Part shown: in pieces, positions 29,511 through 37,991 of the stretch
How the letters are laid out: each line of letters starts with the position of its first letter
Numbering within the stretch: the first letter of the stretch is position 1
Source of the DNA: a virus
DNA: 64,000 nt
Strand: one strand, 5' to 3'
Virus record (IMG/VR): IMGVR_UViG_3300032224_000679
Coordinates: 21,487 to 85,486 of that record
The notes under the pieces: model-generated
Databases searched by the model: none
Seen by the model: only the letters and a program-made list of their open reading frames with translations
What the model was told of the DNA's origin: nothing
Position numbers and translations under genes: made by a program

Positions 29511-29517
29511 ATAAATA
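29511..29517 (+). promoter_or_regulatory. Late promoter of the sheath gene
   Basis: ATAAATA 28 bases upstream of the sheath ATG. A good ribosome-binding site (AAGAGGAAA) lies between, as expected for the most abundant tail protein. Confidence 0.65.
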
Positions 29518-29545
29518 TCTTTAACAGTTTAAGAGGAAATGAAAC

Positions 29546-32500
29546 ATGGCAATACTAGTTTCTCCAGGCGTATCAGTTACAGTCACAGATGAAAGTAATT
29601 ATGCACCTAATCAACTTGGTTCAGTAGCTTACATCCTAGTAGCAACTGCAACCAATAAAGTAGCACCAGGTGGAACTGCTTATGCAGCAGGCACACTACT
29701 TGAAAATGCAGGTAAAGTTTATAACATTACAAGTCAACGTGATCTTGTAACAACTTTTGGCACCCCAAGTTTTTATACCACATCCGGCGGAGCACCTATA
29801 AATGGTGACGAACGTAACGAATATGGTTTGATGGCAGCTTATAGCTTATTGGGCGTAAGCAACACAGTTTATGTACAACGTGCAAACGTTGACTTAGCAG
29901 CCTTGGGTGGTACAACAAGTCGCCCATTGGCAAATCCAGCAAGTGGCGCATTTTGGTTAGACACAACAATGTCTGATTGGGGCATATATGAGTGGAGTTC
30001 AGCTAAACAAGATTTCACTTTAAAAACTCCAATTGTTATCATGGCTAATACAGATTTAGCCACAGACAACTTTACACCAAACACTGCCTTAGGATCAATC
30101 GGTAGCTATGCAGTTAACACATATTCTAATGCAAATCCTATATTCACTAAAGTATATGATAATTCATGGAAACTATTAGGCTCAACAGCTTGGCAAGCAG
30201 CACTTCCCGCTGTCACAAGTTCGAATGCTAGTGCAAACATCCAAGCAACTGCTGGTATCATTATCAACACAACTAACGTTGTAGTGGGAATCGGCGCTAA
30301 CTTAACTACAGTGGCAGGCAATATCAATGCTGCAAATATTACAGGTGTTACTTCTAGAGTAGCAAATAACTTGTTAATTATCAGTGTAACTGATCTTGCT
30401 AAAAGTGCCAATGTAACAGCAGACGGTCGTGCAAATATCAGCAACGGCGGTGCAGGCACAGCACTAACAACATTGGGTATTACAGCAGGTTCTTACACTG
30501 CACCTAATTTAAGTATAGCACCTTATTATAGCGTACCAAGTTGGCAAGGCACAACTGCTGACGGTGCACTACGTCCAAGTGGTAGCGTATGGCAAAAAGC
30601 CAGTTCATTGGGCATGGGATTAAATTCTGTTATTAAAAAATACGATAGCAGTTTAGGTGCATGGGCAACACAATCAGTTCCTGACTACTCGACTATATTT
30701 GCTGCTACATATGGATTAGATCCAACAGGTGGCGGATTGAATATTACTCAAGGAACAATATACTCACAATACAATGCTTATGGTAACGTAACTGCTTCTG
30801 AAGTATTTTACTACAGAAATTCAACAGGTGCCACAACTGTTACAGCTAATACAACAACCCCTGCAGCTCCTAGAGTTGGTGCAACATTTACCTTAACTAC
30901 AAGAGCAAATGCAAGTTTAGGAACTACAACTAGCTATTCAGGTAATGTTACAACTGGTACTGTACAAGGATTTTTAAATGCTATTTCAGCATTGGGTGAC
31001 CCAAATATTACAGCTAATTTAGATGCATCTGGTAGAGTTGTTATTACTCATGCGCTGGGTGGAGACATGATTGTTGCTGACGGTACAGGTACTCCTTTTG
31101 CTAACGTTGGTATTAACACTAATGCAACAAATGTTTATGCAAGTCCATATAGCGGAAGTGCAAACTTGTTACTAACTAACTGGAAACCTTTAGATAATGT
31201 TACATCTACTGGTTACTATAGAAGCAGTACACAACCTTATGTTGAACCTGCTAACAACACATTGTGGTATTATAATACCCCAAGTCGTGCAGACATTATG
31301 ATCAGTAATGGTAGTGCTTGGTTAGGTTATCAAAATCTAACTAACGATATTCGTGGTTATAATCTAAGTAACACTAACTCAACTGGTCCAATTCTATCAA
31401 CCAGCACACCAACATTGCAAGATGATGGTACACAATTGGTATATGGTGACTTATGGTTAAACACTGCTGACTTAGAAAATTATCCTAAGTTATACAGATG
31501 GCAACGTGTTAATGGTATTGATCAATGGGTATTGATCGATAATACAGACAACACAAGTCAAAACGGTATACTATTTGCAGATGCACGTTGGTCAACAGCA
31601 GGAAATGTAAATCCAGTAACTGGTACTATTCCTAGCATTGCAACATTGGCAGCAAGTAACTATGTTGATTTAGACGCTCCCGATCCAACACTATATCCAC
31701 GTGGTATGTTATTGTTTAACACAAGAGCCAGCGGATACAATGTTAAAGAATATAAGAGTTCTTACTTTACTAGCTCTGCTTATCCAAATCAATCTTTACC
31801 AAGTAGAGCAGATACATGGATCAGCGTTAGTGGATATCAAAGCAACGGTGTTGTTCCAAACTTTGGACGCAAAGCACAGCGCGGTGTTACATTGGCAGCA
31901 CTAAGATCTGCTATTGACAGTAGTACAGCATTGCGTGAAGATGCAAATCAATTTAACTTGATTGCATGTCCTGGATATCCTGAATTGATTCCTAATATGG
32001 TGTCATTGAATGAAGACCGTGATAACACAGCATTCATTGTTGGCGATACACCGCTGAGATTGGCCGCAACAGGTACAGCAATTCAAGCCTGGGCACAAAA
32101 CAGTGTCAACACACCAAGTACAGGCGAAGATGGATTGGCAACTGTTAATCCATATGTTGGTGTTTACTATCCAAGCGGACAAACAAATGACTTGGCTGGC
32201 AATCCTATTGCGGTTCCTCCAAGTCATGCAGTATTACGTTCTATTATTAAGAGCGATAATATAAGTTATCCATGGTTAGCTCCTGCAGGAACACGCAGAG
32301 GTTTAATTGATAATGTTAATGCTATTGGATATGTTGACGGCACTTCCGGAGCGTTTGTAAGTGTTGGTATTACACAAGGTCTACGTGACGTAATGTACAC
32401 AAACAAGATCAATCCGTTGACTAACTTACCAGGTGCAGGTCTTGTAATTTATGGTCAGAAAACACTAAGCTCTACTCCAAGCTCATTGGATCGAGTTAAT

Positions 32501-32842
32501 GTTTCAAGACTTGTAAATTACTTACGTACACAAATGAACACATTGGCTCGTCCGTTTATATTTGAACCAAACGATCCAATTACTCGTAACAGCATTAAAT
32601 CTGTTGTAAGTTCATTGTTAAACGACTTAGTTGCCAAGCGTGGTGTAACAGACTACCTAGTAGTTTGTGACAGCACAAATAACACACCAGAGCGCATTGC
32701 AAGAAATGAACTTTGGGTAGATGTAGCAGTTCAACCAACTAAAGATGTTGAATTTATTTACATTCCGATTAGATTGAAAAATCCTGGCGAAATACAAGCA
32801 GGTAACCTAGCATCAGCTACAACAGTAGGAACAGGAGCATAA
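29546..32842 (+). CDS. 18: Contractile tail sheath protein gp18 (1098 aa)
   Basis: The N-terminus (LVSPGVSVTVTDESNYAP, then SVAYILVATATNKVAPGG) and the C-terminal third (NPLTNLPGAGLVIYGQKTLS, RVNVSRLVNYLRTQMN, ARPFIFEPNDPITRNSIKS, DYLVVCDSTNNTPERIARN, ELWVDVAVQPTKDVEFIYIP) are diagnostic for T4-type sheath proteins. It is far longer than T4 gp18 (659 aa). The extra length is surface domains between about residues 150 and 700, including a LysM/ITHALGG-type module (VVITHALGGDMIVADGTGTP) near 505. gp18 polymerises around the tube and contracts on infection. The tube gene follows after four bases. Confidence 0.95.
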   Translation: MAILVSPGVSVTVTDESNYAPNQLGSVAYILVATATNKVAPGGTAYAAGTLLENAGKVYNITSQRDLVTTFGTPSFYTTSGGAPINGDERNEYGLMAAYSLLGVSNTVYVQRANVDLAALGGTTSRPLANPASGAFWLDTTMSDWGIYEWSSAKQDFTLKTPIVIMANTDLATDNFTPNTALGSIGSYAVNTYSNANPIFTKVYDNSWKLLGSTAWQAALPAVTSSNASANIQATAGIIINTTNVVVGIGANLTTVAGNINAANITGVTSRVANNLLIISVTDLAKSANVTADGRANISNGGAGTALTTLGITAGSYTAPNLSIAPYYSVPSWQGTTADGALRPSGSVWQKASSLGMGLNSVIKKYDSSLGAWATQSVPDYSTIFAATYGLDPTGGGLNITQGTIYSQYNAYGNVTASEVFYYRNSTGATTVTANTTTPAAPRVGATFTLTTRANASLGTTTSYSGNVTTGTVQGFLNAISALGDPNITANLDASGRVVITHALGGDMIVADGTGTPFANVGINTNATNVYASPYSGSANLLLTNWKPLDNVTSTGYYRSSTQPYVEPANNTLWYYNTPSRADIMISNGSAWLGYQNLTNDIRGYNLSNTNSTGPILSTSTPTLQDDGTQLVYGDLWLNTADLENYPKLYRWQRVNGIDQWVLIDNTDNTSQNGILFADARWSTAGNVNPVTGTIPSIATLAASNYVDLDAPDPTLYPRGMLLFNTRASGYNVKEYKSSYFTSSAYPNQSLPSRADTWISVSGYQSNGVVPNFGRKAQRGVTLAALRSAIDSSTALREDANQFNLIACPGYPELIPNMVSLNEDRDNTAFIVGDTPLRLAATGTAIQAWAQNSVNTPSTGEDGLATVNPYVGVYYPSGQTNDLAGNPIAVPPSHAVLRSIIKSDNISYPWLAPAGTRRGLIDNVNAIGYVDGTSGAFVSVGITQGLRDVMYTNKINPLTNLPGAGLVIYGQKTLSSTPSSLDRVNVSRLVNYLRTQMNTLARPFIFEPNDPITRNSIKSVVSSLLNDLVAKRGVTDYLVVCDSTNNTPERIARNELWVDVAVQPTKDVEFIYIPIRLKNPGEIQAGNLASATTVGTGA

Positions 32843-32846
32843 TAAA

Positions 32847-33473
32847 ATGGCAGTTTCATCATTAACAAGATTTACCGTACCACTGGGCGGTAATCAAAGC
32901 GCAACAACTCAGGGCTTGCTTATGCCCAAGCTCAAGTTCCGTTTTAGAGGAACATTTGATAATCTGGGTATATCGACTCCTAAAACAGAACTTACTAAGC
33001 AGATCATGAGTTTTGCAAGACCACAGGTTGAGTTTACTCCAATTGAAATTCCTGTTTACAACAGTAGAGTTTATCTAGCAGGTCGTCCAGTATGGCAAGT
33101 TGTGCAAGTTGTTTTCAGAGATGACGCAGGCGGCAACGTCACTAGATTGATTGGTGAACAGTTGCAGAAGCAATTTGACTTTATGGAACAAGCCAGTGCA
33201 AGTTCTGGTATTGACTATAAGTTTACCAGTACTATTGAAATGTTAGATGGTGCTAACGGTGCAACAGAACCTACAGTATTAGAAACATGGCAACTATATG
33301 GATGTTTCCTAACTAACGTTAACTACAACGACATGGACTACAATGTCAATGATCCTGCTACAATCACTTGTAGTCTCCGTATTGACAATGCTGTACAAAT
33401 TGCCAGCGGCACAAGTCCAGGCGGTGTTGGGCTACCAGTCACACGTACTAACGGCGGTGTTGTAACTGGTTAA
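32847..33473 (+). CDS. 19: Tail tube protein gp19 (208 aa)
   Basis: LMPKLKFRFRGTFDNLG, FARPQVEFTPIEIPVYNSRV, WQVVQVVFRDDAGGNV, ETWQLYGCFLTNVNYNDMDY and ITCSLRIDNAVQ follow the order of the T4 gp19 tube protein. Six-subunit rings stack inside the sheath as the DNA channel. It is slightly longer than T4 gp19 (163 aa). It is co-transcribed with the sheath and followed by a strong terminator. Confidence 0.93.
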   Translation: MAVSSLTRFTVPLGGNQSATTQGLLMPKLKFRFRGTFDNLGISTPKTELTKQIMSFARPQVEFTPIEIPVYNSRVYLAGRPVWQVVQVVFRDDAGGNVTRLIGEQLQKQFDFMEQASASSGIDYKFTSTIEMLDGANGATEPTVLETWQLYGCFLTNVNYNDMDYNVNDPATITCSLRIDNAVQIASGTSPGGVGLPVTRTNGGVVTG

Positions 33474-33493
33474 TCTCATATTGATGAATAGGT

Positions 33494-33518
33494 AAACCCA
33501 CTTTCGAGTGGGTTTTTT
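33494..33518 (+). terminator. Intrinsic terminator after tail tube gene
   Basis: AAACCCACT-TTCG-AGTGGGTTT forms a 9-bp stem capped by the very stable TTCG tetraloop and runs into TTTTTT. It ends the sheath-tube unit. Confidence 0.95.
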
Positions 33519-33523
33519 ATTGA

Positions 33524-33530
33524 ATAAATA
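33524..33530 (+). promoter_or_regulatory. Late promoter, near-leaderless
   Basis: ATAAATA is followed by CTTGT and then ATG at 33536. A start 6-7 bases after the motif falls on the initiation codon, and there is no ribosome-binding site in the gap. Confidence 0.6.
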
Positions 33531-33535
33531 CTTGT

Positions 33536-35989
33536 ATGCCAACATTATATAATGCAGACTTAAAGCCTTTAGGTAATGGTGTGAAAACTCACCCTTATCA
33601 ACATGCCACTAAATTATTTTTAGATGACAATTATAGGCTTGCACCAAAACAAAGTTTTTTATACTATGTCTGTATTAACATCGATGTTGGTATATTACAA
33701 AGTATTTTGTCAGGTGGGTATTCGGACCCAGCCAGTAGTCAAGATTTAGTTGAGCAATACGAGACTGGGTTATTAGTAAAACGGGTAGACTTACCTAGAT
33801 TTTCAATGACCACTAAAACTATGAATGCTTATAATAGAAAAAATATTATACAGACTGGCATTACATACGATCCCATTTCCATGTCGTTCCACGATGATGT
33901 TGCTGATGTTGTCACCACATTCTGGAATGATTACTATACTTACTACTACAGAGACAGCGATTACGACCCCACTCTTTATCAAGTACCGCACAAGTATCAA
34001 CCTAGACTTAGAGAAGGATGGGGTTACAGTCCAAGAAATCGAACACTAAGACCTTTTCTTCGAAACATACAAATTTTTAGTTTACACAATAAAAGATTTA
34101 CAGAATATCTTTTAATAAACCCGTTTATAACTAATTGGCGTCACGGCGAACATAATTCTACAGGCGACACTGGTATTATGGAAAATACAATGACTGTGGC
34201 CTATGAAACAGTCAAGTACAAAACTGGTTATGTTAATCCTGTTGACGTAAACGGATTTGCTTTGTTGCATTATGATAATACAGATAGTCCTATATCAACC
34301 AGTGTTACAAACATATACTCTGATGCAGGATTGGTAGGCAGCATTGCTGGGGCGCCCAAGGACCTTGCAAGGCCAGATGGCACTACGGGTGGTGCTGGAT
34401 TGTTTGGATCTATACTGAGTGCATATAGGGCATATCAAGGATTAAAGAAAGCAAACCTACAGTCATTGGCTAAGGTAACTTTAGCATCCATAGGCGTGAA
34501 TGTTTTAAATGGTGCAATTAACGGAGCACTAAACAGTATTTTTGTTCCTACTGCTGGCAGTGTACCAGGTTATGGAGGCAACTATAGTGGAAGTCAAGTT
34601 GGTGTCCCGTTGCTGGCATCTACGTTCAGTCCATATGGTTCACCAATGGCATCGTCAGGAATTTCTATTAATGGTCTTGCTTCATCTATAGTAGCAGGCA
34701 TAGGATTAAATTTTAATCCTGCAACAAATAATAGTTATGCAAGGGGAGTGAACCAAAATAGCGGAGTTCCAACTTATAATCCAGTGTTTGACGCTAGGAA
34801 TAATAATGGCGCTATTGCAATTAATCCAAGTACTGGCCAACCTGTAACAGGAACTTATACATCTCAAGTAATTAACGTAGATGGGGAAGTAGTAAGTTCA
34901 ACAAGTAATAAAGTATCGGGATATGGCGGATATAACAGTAATGACCCTAACGTAAACGCCGCAACTACAGAAATTATTCAAGATGAATCTGGCCAAACCA
35001 ATATAAGACGCACGTACTTAGACGGCACACAAATAACATTTGACGCAAGCAATAATGTATTGAATACTGTACCTGGTTCTGCTAATGTAGTGTTTGGTAG
35101 CCCAACAGATACAAGATCATTGGCTGCAGGGGGATCAATTATAAACCCTGGTCAGCCTCAATACTATACAGATCCTAGATCAGGTATAACTTACACAGTT
35201 AACGGTGGTACAGCAGGTAAAGTCACCAATGCTATAACAGGAACAGCAGGTACTGCGGCTGGTCTATATGCTGGCTATGAAGTTAATCAATATTTAAGTG
35301 GCACATTCTTAGGTAAATCGGTTATTGGTAGAACTGTGTCTGCTGGTATTAGTGGATATGCAGGTAAAGTAATTGGCACAGCAGTCAACAACGGGTTACA
35401 ACCTATTGTCAATCAAGTTACTGGATCTATCTCGCAAGGGTTTGATAGTTTGACTGGAAAGATTAAAAACGTAGTAAGTTCGTGGACTGGCACTGGCGGC
35501 TATAATCCTTCTAAACCAACAGAGAATGTTGCGTTCCCTCCAACTGTTGATGAAATTGGTAATAAAACAACTACATACAAAGACGGGACCGTAGTTAACG
35601 TATCGCCTGACGGAGTTGAAACTATAGTTAACAAAGGGTCCAGTTCAAATTCATTTAGTGACTTCTTTAATAAAACACCTGGAACTAATGTTGATACTTC
35701 AGCTACTATTCGTGGTAGCACCTACGGCGGTTATGTAACTGACCGTGACGGTAATCCTATTAGAACAGCCGACGGCTATTTGACATACGGTTCAGGTCCT
35801 GGCACTGTTGTAGATCCTGGGTATAACATTACTCCGGTGCTAAACGAGTCTACTGGTCAACCAATATTCTCGAGTGATGCTGGGTGGAATCCTTCTCCAG
35901 AATCTACAGACGCAATAGATACTTCGTTAACTGACACAGCAGGTAACAATGATTATAATGATAATTATTTCAGTGAAGATGCTGGTTAA
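33536..35989 (+). CDS. Tail-tube-fold baseplate protein with long low-complexity tail (817 aa)
   Basis: Residues 1-240 (FLYYVCINIDVGILQSIL, GLLVKRVDLPRFSMTTKTMN, GITYDPISMSFHDDVADVV, FTEYLLINPFITNWRHGEH, MTVAYETVKYKTG) follow the tube-like pattern seen in T4 gp19, gp48 and gp54: a 'lPr...' strand, then 'dPi.isF.dD'. gp48/gp54 start the tube on the baseplate, so such a role is plausible but not proven. Residues 265-640 contain glycine/alanine-rich segments with several hydrophobic stretches (KVTNAITGTAGTAAGLYAGY), and the end is Gly/Asn/Asp-rich and disordered-looking. It is far longer than gp54 (320 aa). It begins at its own late promoter. Confidence 0.6.
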   Translation: MPTLYNADLKPLGNGVKTHPYQHATKLFLDDNYRLAPKQSFLYYVCINIDVGILQSILSGGYSDPASSQDLVEQYETGLLVKRVDLPRFSMTTKTMNAYNRKNIIQTGITYDPISMSFHDDVADVVTTFWNDYYTYYYRDSDYDPTLYQVPHKYQPRLREGWGYSPRNRTLRPFLRNIQIFSLHNKRFTEYLLINPFITNWRHGEHNSTGDTGIMENTMTVAYETVKYKTGYVNPVDVNGFALLHYDNTDSPISTSVTNIYSDAGLVGSIAGAPKDLARPDGTTGGAGLFGSILSAYRAYQGLKKANLQSLAKVTLASIGVNVLNGAINGALNSIFVPTAGSVPGYGGNYSGSQVGVPLLASTFSPYGSPMASSGISINGLASSIVAGIGLNFNPATNNSYARGVNQNSGVPTYNPVFDARNNNGAIAINPSTGQPVTGTYTSQVINVDGEVVSSTSNKVSGYGGYNSNDPNVNAATTEIIQDESGQTNIRRTYLDGTQITFDASNNVLNTVPGSANVVFGSPTDTRSLAAGGSIINPGQPQYYTDPRSGITYTVNGGTAGKVTNAITGTAGTAAGLYAGYEVNQYLSGTFLGKSVIGRTVSAGISGYAGKVIGTAVNNGLQPIVNQVTGSISQGFDSLTGKIKNVVSSWTGTGGYNPSKPTENVAFPPTVDEIGNKTTTYKDGTVVNVSPDGVETIVNKGSSSNSFSDFFNKTPGTNVDTSATIRGSTYGGYVTDRDGNPIRTADGYLTYGSGPGTVVDPGYNITPVLNESTGQPIFSSDAGWNPSPESTDAIDTSLTDTAGNNDYNDNYFSEDAG

Positions 35990-36000
35990 GAAAGAAAATT

Positions 36001-36378
36001 ATGGACGCAACTAACCCACAACAACCCAGTAACTTAAATAGCTCAGGTACTAATAATACCACGAGATTTTTCAACAACTTTTTCATACCTGCTTATACAG
36101 TAAGTTCAAACGTCAACGATGCTATTGTCAGTTACTTTCAACAACAAACAGGCAGTTTAGAGAGTGCCAAGCTATTGTCACAAACAGTCATCAATACTGC
36201 ACAAGCACAGAGAACAGATCCACTGACTATATTAAATGAATTTCAAAAATTATCTAGTAATCAAATAAATGCATTGCTAGCACTTTATTTGAATAGCTCT
36301 AGAGTTAACACAAGTTTATTAGGTGTTAAAAATACACCCAAGCCTAATAAATTTATCACCAGAACAATCTTAGCATAA
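36001..36378 (+). CDS. Conserved phage protein of unknown function (125 aa)
   Basis: A helical protein (FFNNFFIPAYTVSSNVNDAI, SAKLLSQTVINTAQAQRTD, NQINALLALYLNSSRVNTSL, KPNKFITRTILA) whose plan recalls small structural proteins encoded next to tail genes in cyanophages and pelagiphages. No motif indicates an activity. It lies 11 bases after the tube-like protein, and its stop shares one base with the start of gp4 (TAATG), so it is part of that operon. Confidence 0.7.
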   Translation: MDATNPQQPSNLNSSGTNNTTRFFNNFFIPAYTVSSNVNDAIVSYFQQQTGSLESAKLLSQTVINTAQAQRTDPLTILNEFQKLSSNQINALLALYLNSSRVNTSLLGVKNTPKPNKFITRTILA

Positions 36379-36812
36379 TGGCCAAATATATTCAAGGTAA
36401 GTTTCAAGTTAAGCATCCTGAAAAGTACATAGGCAAAGGCGCACCTACCTATCGTAGTAGTTGGGAATTTGCTTTTATGAATTTTTGTGATAATAATCCA
36501 GCAGTAGTGCAATGGGCCAGCGAAGCCATACATATAAACTATAAAAATCCTTTTACAAATAAGAATACCATCTATGTGCCAGACTTTCTTATCATTTATA
36601 TAGATAAAAATGGAACACGCCACGGCGAAGTTGTGGAAGTTAAACCTACCAAAGAAACAAATCTCAATGAAGCTAAGAGTATGCGGGACAAAGCCGCAGT
36701 GGCTCTTAATATGTACAAGTGGGAAGCAGCTCGTAAGTTCTGCGCCGCACAAGGATTAAAGTTTAGAATAGTAACAGAATCCGATATTTTTGCGGGTACC
36801 AAATCCAAATAA
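36378..36812 (+). CDS. 4: Head completion nuclease, gp4-like (144 aa)
   Basis: YIQGKFQVKHPEKYIGKG, RSSWEFAFMNFCDNN, VVQWASEAIHINYKNP, TIYVPDFLIIY and GEVVEVKP reproduce the T4 gp4 (gp50/gp65-like) head-completion protein. They also fit a PD-(D/E)XK endonuclease core: E in SSWEF, D in VPDF, and E-x-K in VEVKP. In T4, gp4 acts on packaged heads before tail joining. Length matches T4 gp4 (about 150 aa). Confidence 0.88.
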   Translation: MAKYIQGKFQVKHPEKYIGKGAPTYRSSWEFAFMNFCDNNPAVVQWASEAIHINYKNPFTNKNTIYVPDFLIIYIDKNGTRHGEVVEVKPTKETNLNEAKSMRDKAAVALNMYKWEAARKFCAAQGLKFRIVTESDIFAGTKSK

Positions 36813-36815
36813 ATA
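36809..36815 (+). promoter_or_regulatory. Late promoter overlapping gp4 stop, near-leaderless
   Basis: ATAAATA overlaps the gp4 stop and is followed by TTGGT and then ATG 36821, the same 5-base spacing as at 33524-33536. Confidence 0.55.
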
Positions 36816-36820
36816 TTGGT

Positions 36821-37315
36821 ATGACCAAAAAACTTGAAGAACTTTTTAACTTACCTGAAAAACTGCCTGAAGATGTTACTATGGAACAAGCAGTTGCAGC
36901 CGCAGAAGAACACAAAACTGTGTTCAAAGACATAGACACAGCAATCGATAAAATTGACGAAGCGTTACCACGTGTTAGAGATTTAGACACTAGCGACCAA
37001 GAATTAGACGAACTAGCCAATTTAGCCAAAGGTAAGTTTGAGGACTTAATGGACTTAGGTATGAACATGGAAGCACGTTTTAGCGGGCAAGTATTCCAAA
37101 CAGCTGGGGTATTGTTGGGGCATGCTATCACTGCTAAACAAGCCAAATTAGACAAAAAACTACGTATGGTAGACCTACAGTTAAAGAAAATGAGACTGGA
37201 TCACCAAATGAAACAAGACGGTGCAAAGCCTGGAGAAGCTGCTATAGACGGCGAGGGTGTTGTACTGGATCGCAATGCATTACTAGCTCAAATAATGAGC
37301 AAACCCAAGCAATAA
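36821..37315 (+). CDS. 16: Small terminase subunit, gp16-like (164 aa)
   Basis: A highly helical, charged protein: LDELANLAKGKFEDLMDLGM, MEARFSGQVFQTAGVLLGHA, AKQAKLDKKLRMVDLQLKKM, DRNALLAQIM. The central two-helix coiled coil followed by a Lys-rich helix is the layout of T4-type gp16, which forms rings that load DNA on the packaging motor. Length equals T4 gp16 (164 aa). No DNA-binding motif proves it, so the call rests on layout, length and position in the packaging/head block. Confidence 0.6.
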   Translation: MTKKLEELFNLPEKLPEDVTMEQAVAAAEEHKTVFKDIDTAIDKIDEALPRVRDLDTSDQELDELANLAKGKFEDLMDLGMNMEARFSGQVFQTAGVLLGHAITAKQAKLDKKLRMVDLQLKKMRLDHQMKQDGAKPGEAAIDGEGVVLDRNALLAQIMSKPKQ

Positions 37316-37328
37316 TTATCAAAACCTG

Positions 37329-37335
37329 ATAAATA
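37329..37335 (+). promoter_or_regulatory. Late promoter of the internal-protein block
   Basis: ATAAATA 19 bases before ATG 37355, in the only gap between small terminase and the next genes. Confidence 0.55.
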
Positions 37336-37354
37336 TCTAATAATAGGAATTACT

Positions 37355-37990
37355 ATGAAGTCGTTTACCACATACTTAACAGAGTCCGCTAGGACTTATG
37401 ATTTTAGAATTAGAATCGCCTGCGAAATGACAGATGATGTTGTTAACAAGATCAAATCTGTATTAGAAGCATATAAAGTCGAATCTATTACTAAACCAAA
37501 AAGATTACCAATTCAAGAGAGTCCGTTGTTCCCTAATATGGGTCCAGTAGAAGTAAACATCATGGATGTGTGCTTATGCTACCCTACTACAGATGCAAAA
37601 GTTTTAAATTTAATTGCAGAGTGCGGGTGTGCTCCTGCAAATTGTATTAAAGTTACTCCAACTAATAGTCCATTTGAAGCTACTCTAGCTGGACTGGAAC
37701 AAAGCAATTTACAAAAGCCAGGCGAAAGTGTTTTAATGACTCCAGACATGGTCACAGAAAAACATGCTCCCGACTTAGTGGGCGATGCACGTATTCCTAG
37801 TTTAATCAAAGAACTTGAAGACACTCGTAAGTATGAGTATCCAGAAGCTGCTGGCGGCAAAGAGAAAGACAAAAGTCTTGCTGATCACGGCACATTAAAC
37901 AAAGTACCAGTGGGACAAATCAGTCCCATTGGCACACATCAGAACAAAGTCATTAGACCTCGTGACATGAAAGCAGGAAACGGAAGATAA
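37355..37990 (+). CDS. Putative capsid-targeted internal protein (211 aa)
   Basis: The first ten residues, MKSFTTYLTE, match in length and pattern the T4 capsid-targeting sequence MKTYQEFIAE. In T4 this propeptide carries internal proteins into the prohead and is cut after Glu by gp21 (L/I-x-E). The mature part has a ferredoxin-like-looking region (TYDFRIRIACEMTDDVVNKI, GPVEVNIMDVCLCYPTTDAK), two Cys-rich spots (CGCAPANC) and a charged C-terminus. No activity is recognised. It heads a block of genes with similar N-termini. Confidence 0.7.
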   Translation: MKSFTTYLTESARTYDFRIRIACEMTDDVVNKIKSVLEAYKVESITKPKRLPIQESPLFPNMGPVEVNIMDVCLCYPTTDAKVLNLIAECGCAPANCIKVTPTNSPFEATLAGLEQSNLQKPGESVLMTPDMVTEKHAPDLVGDARIPSLIKELEDTRKYEYPEAAGGKEKDKSLADHGTLNKVPVGQISPIGTHQNKVIRPRDMKAGNGR

Positions 37991-37991
37991 T

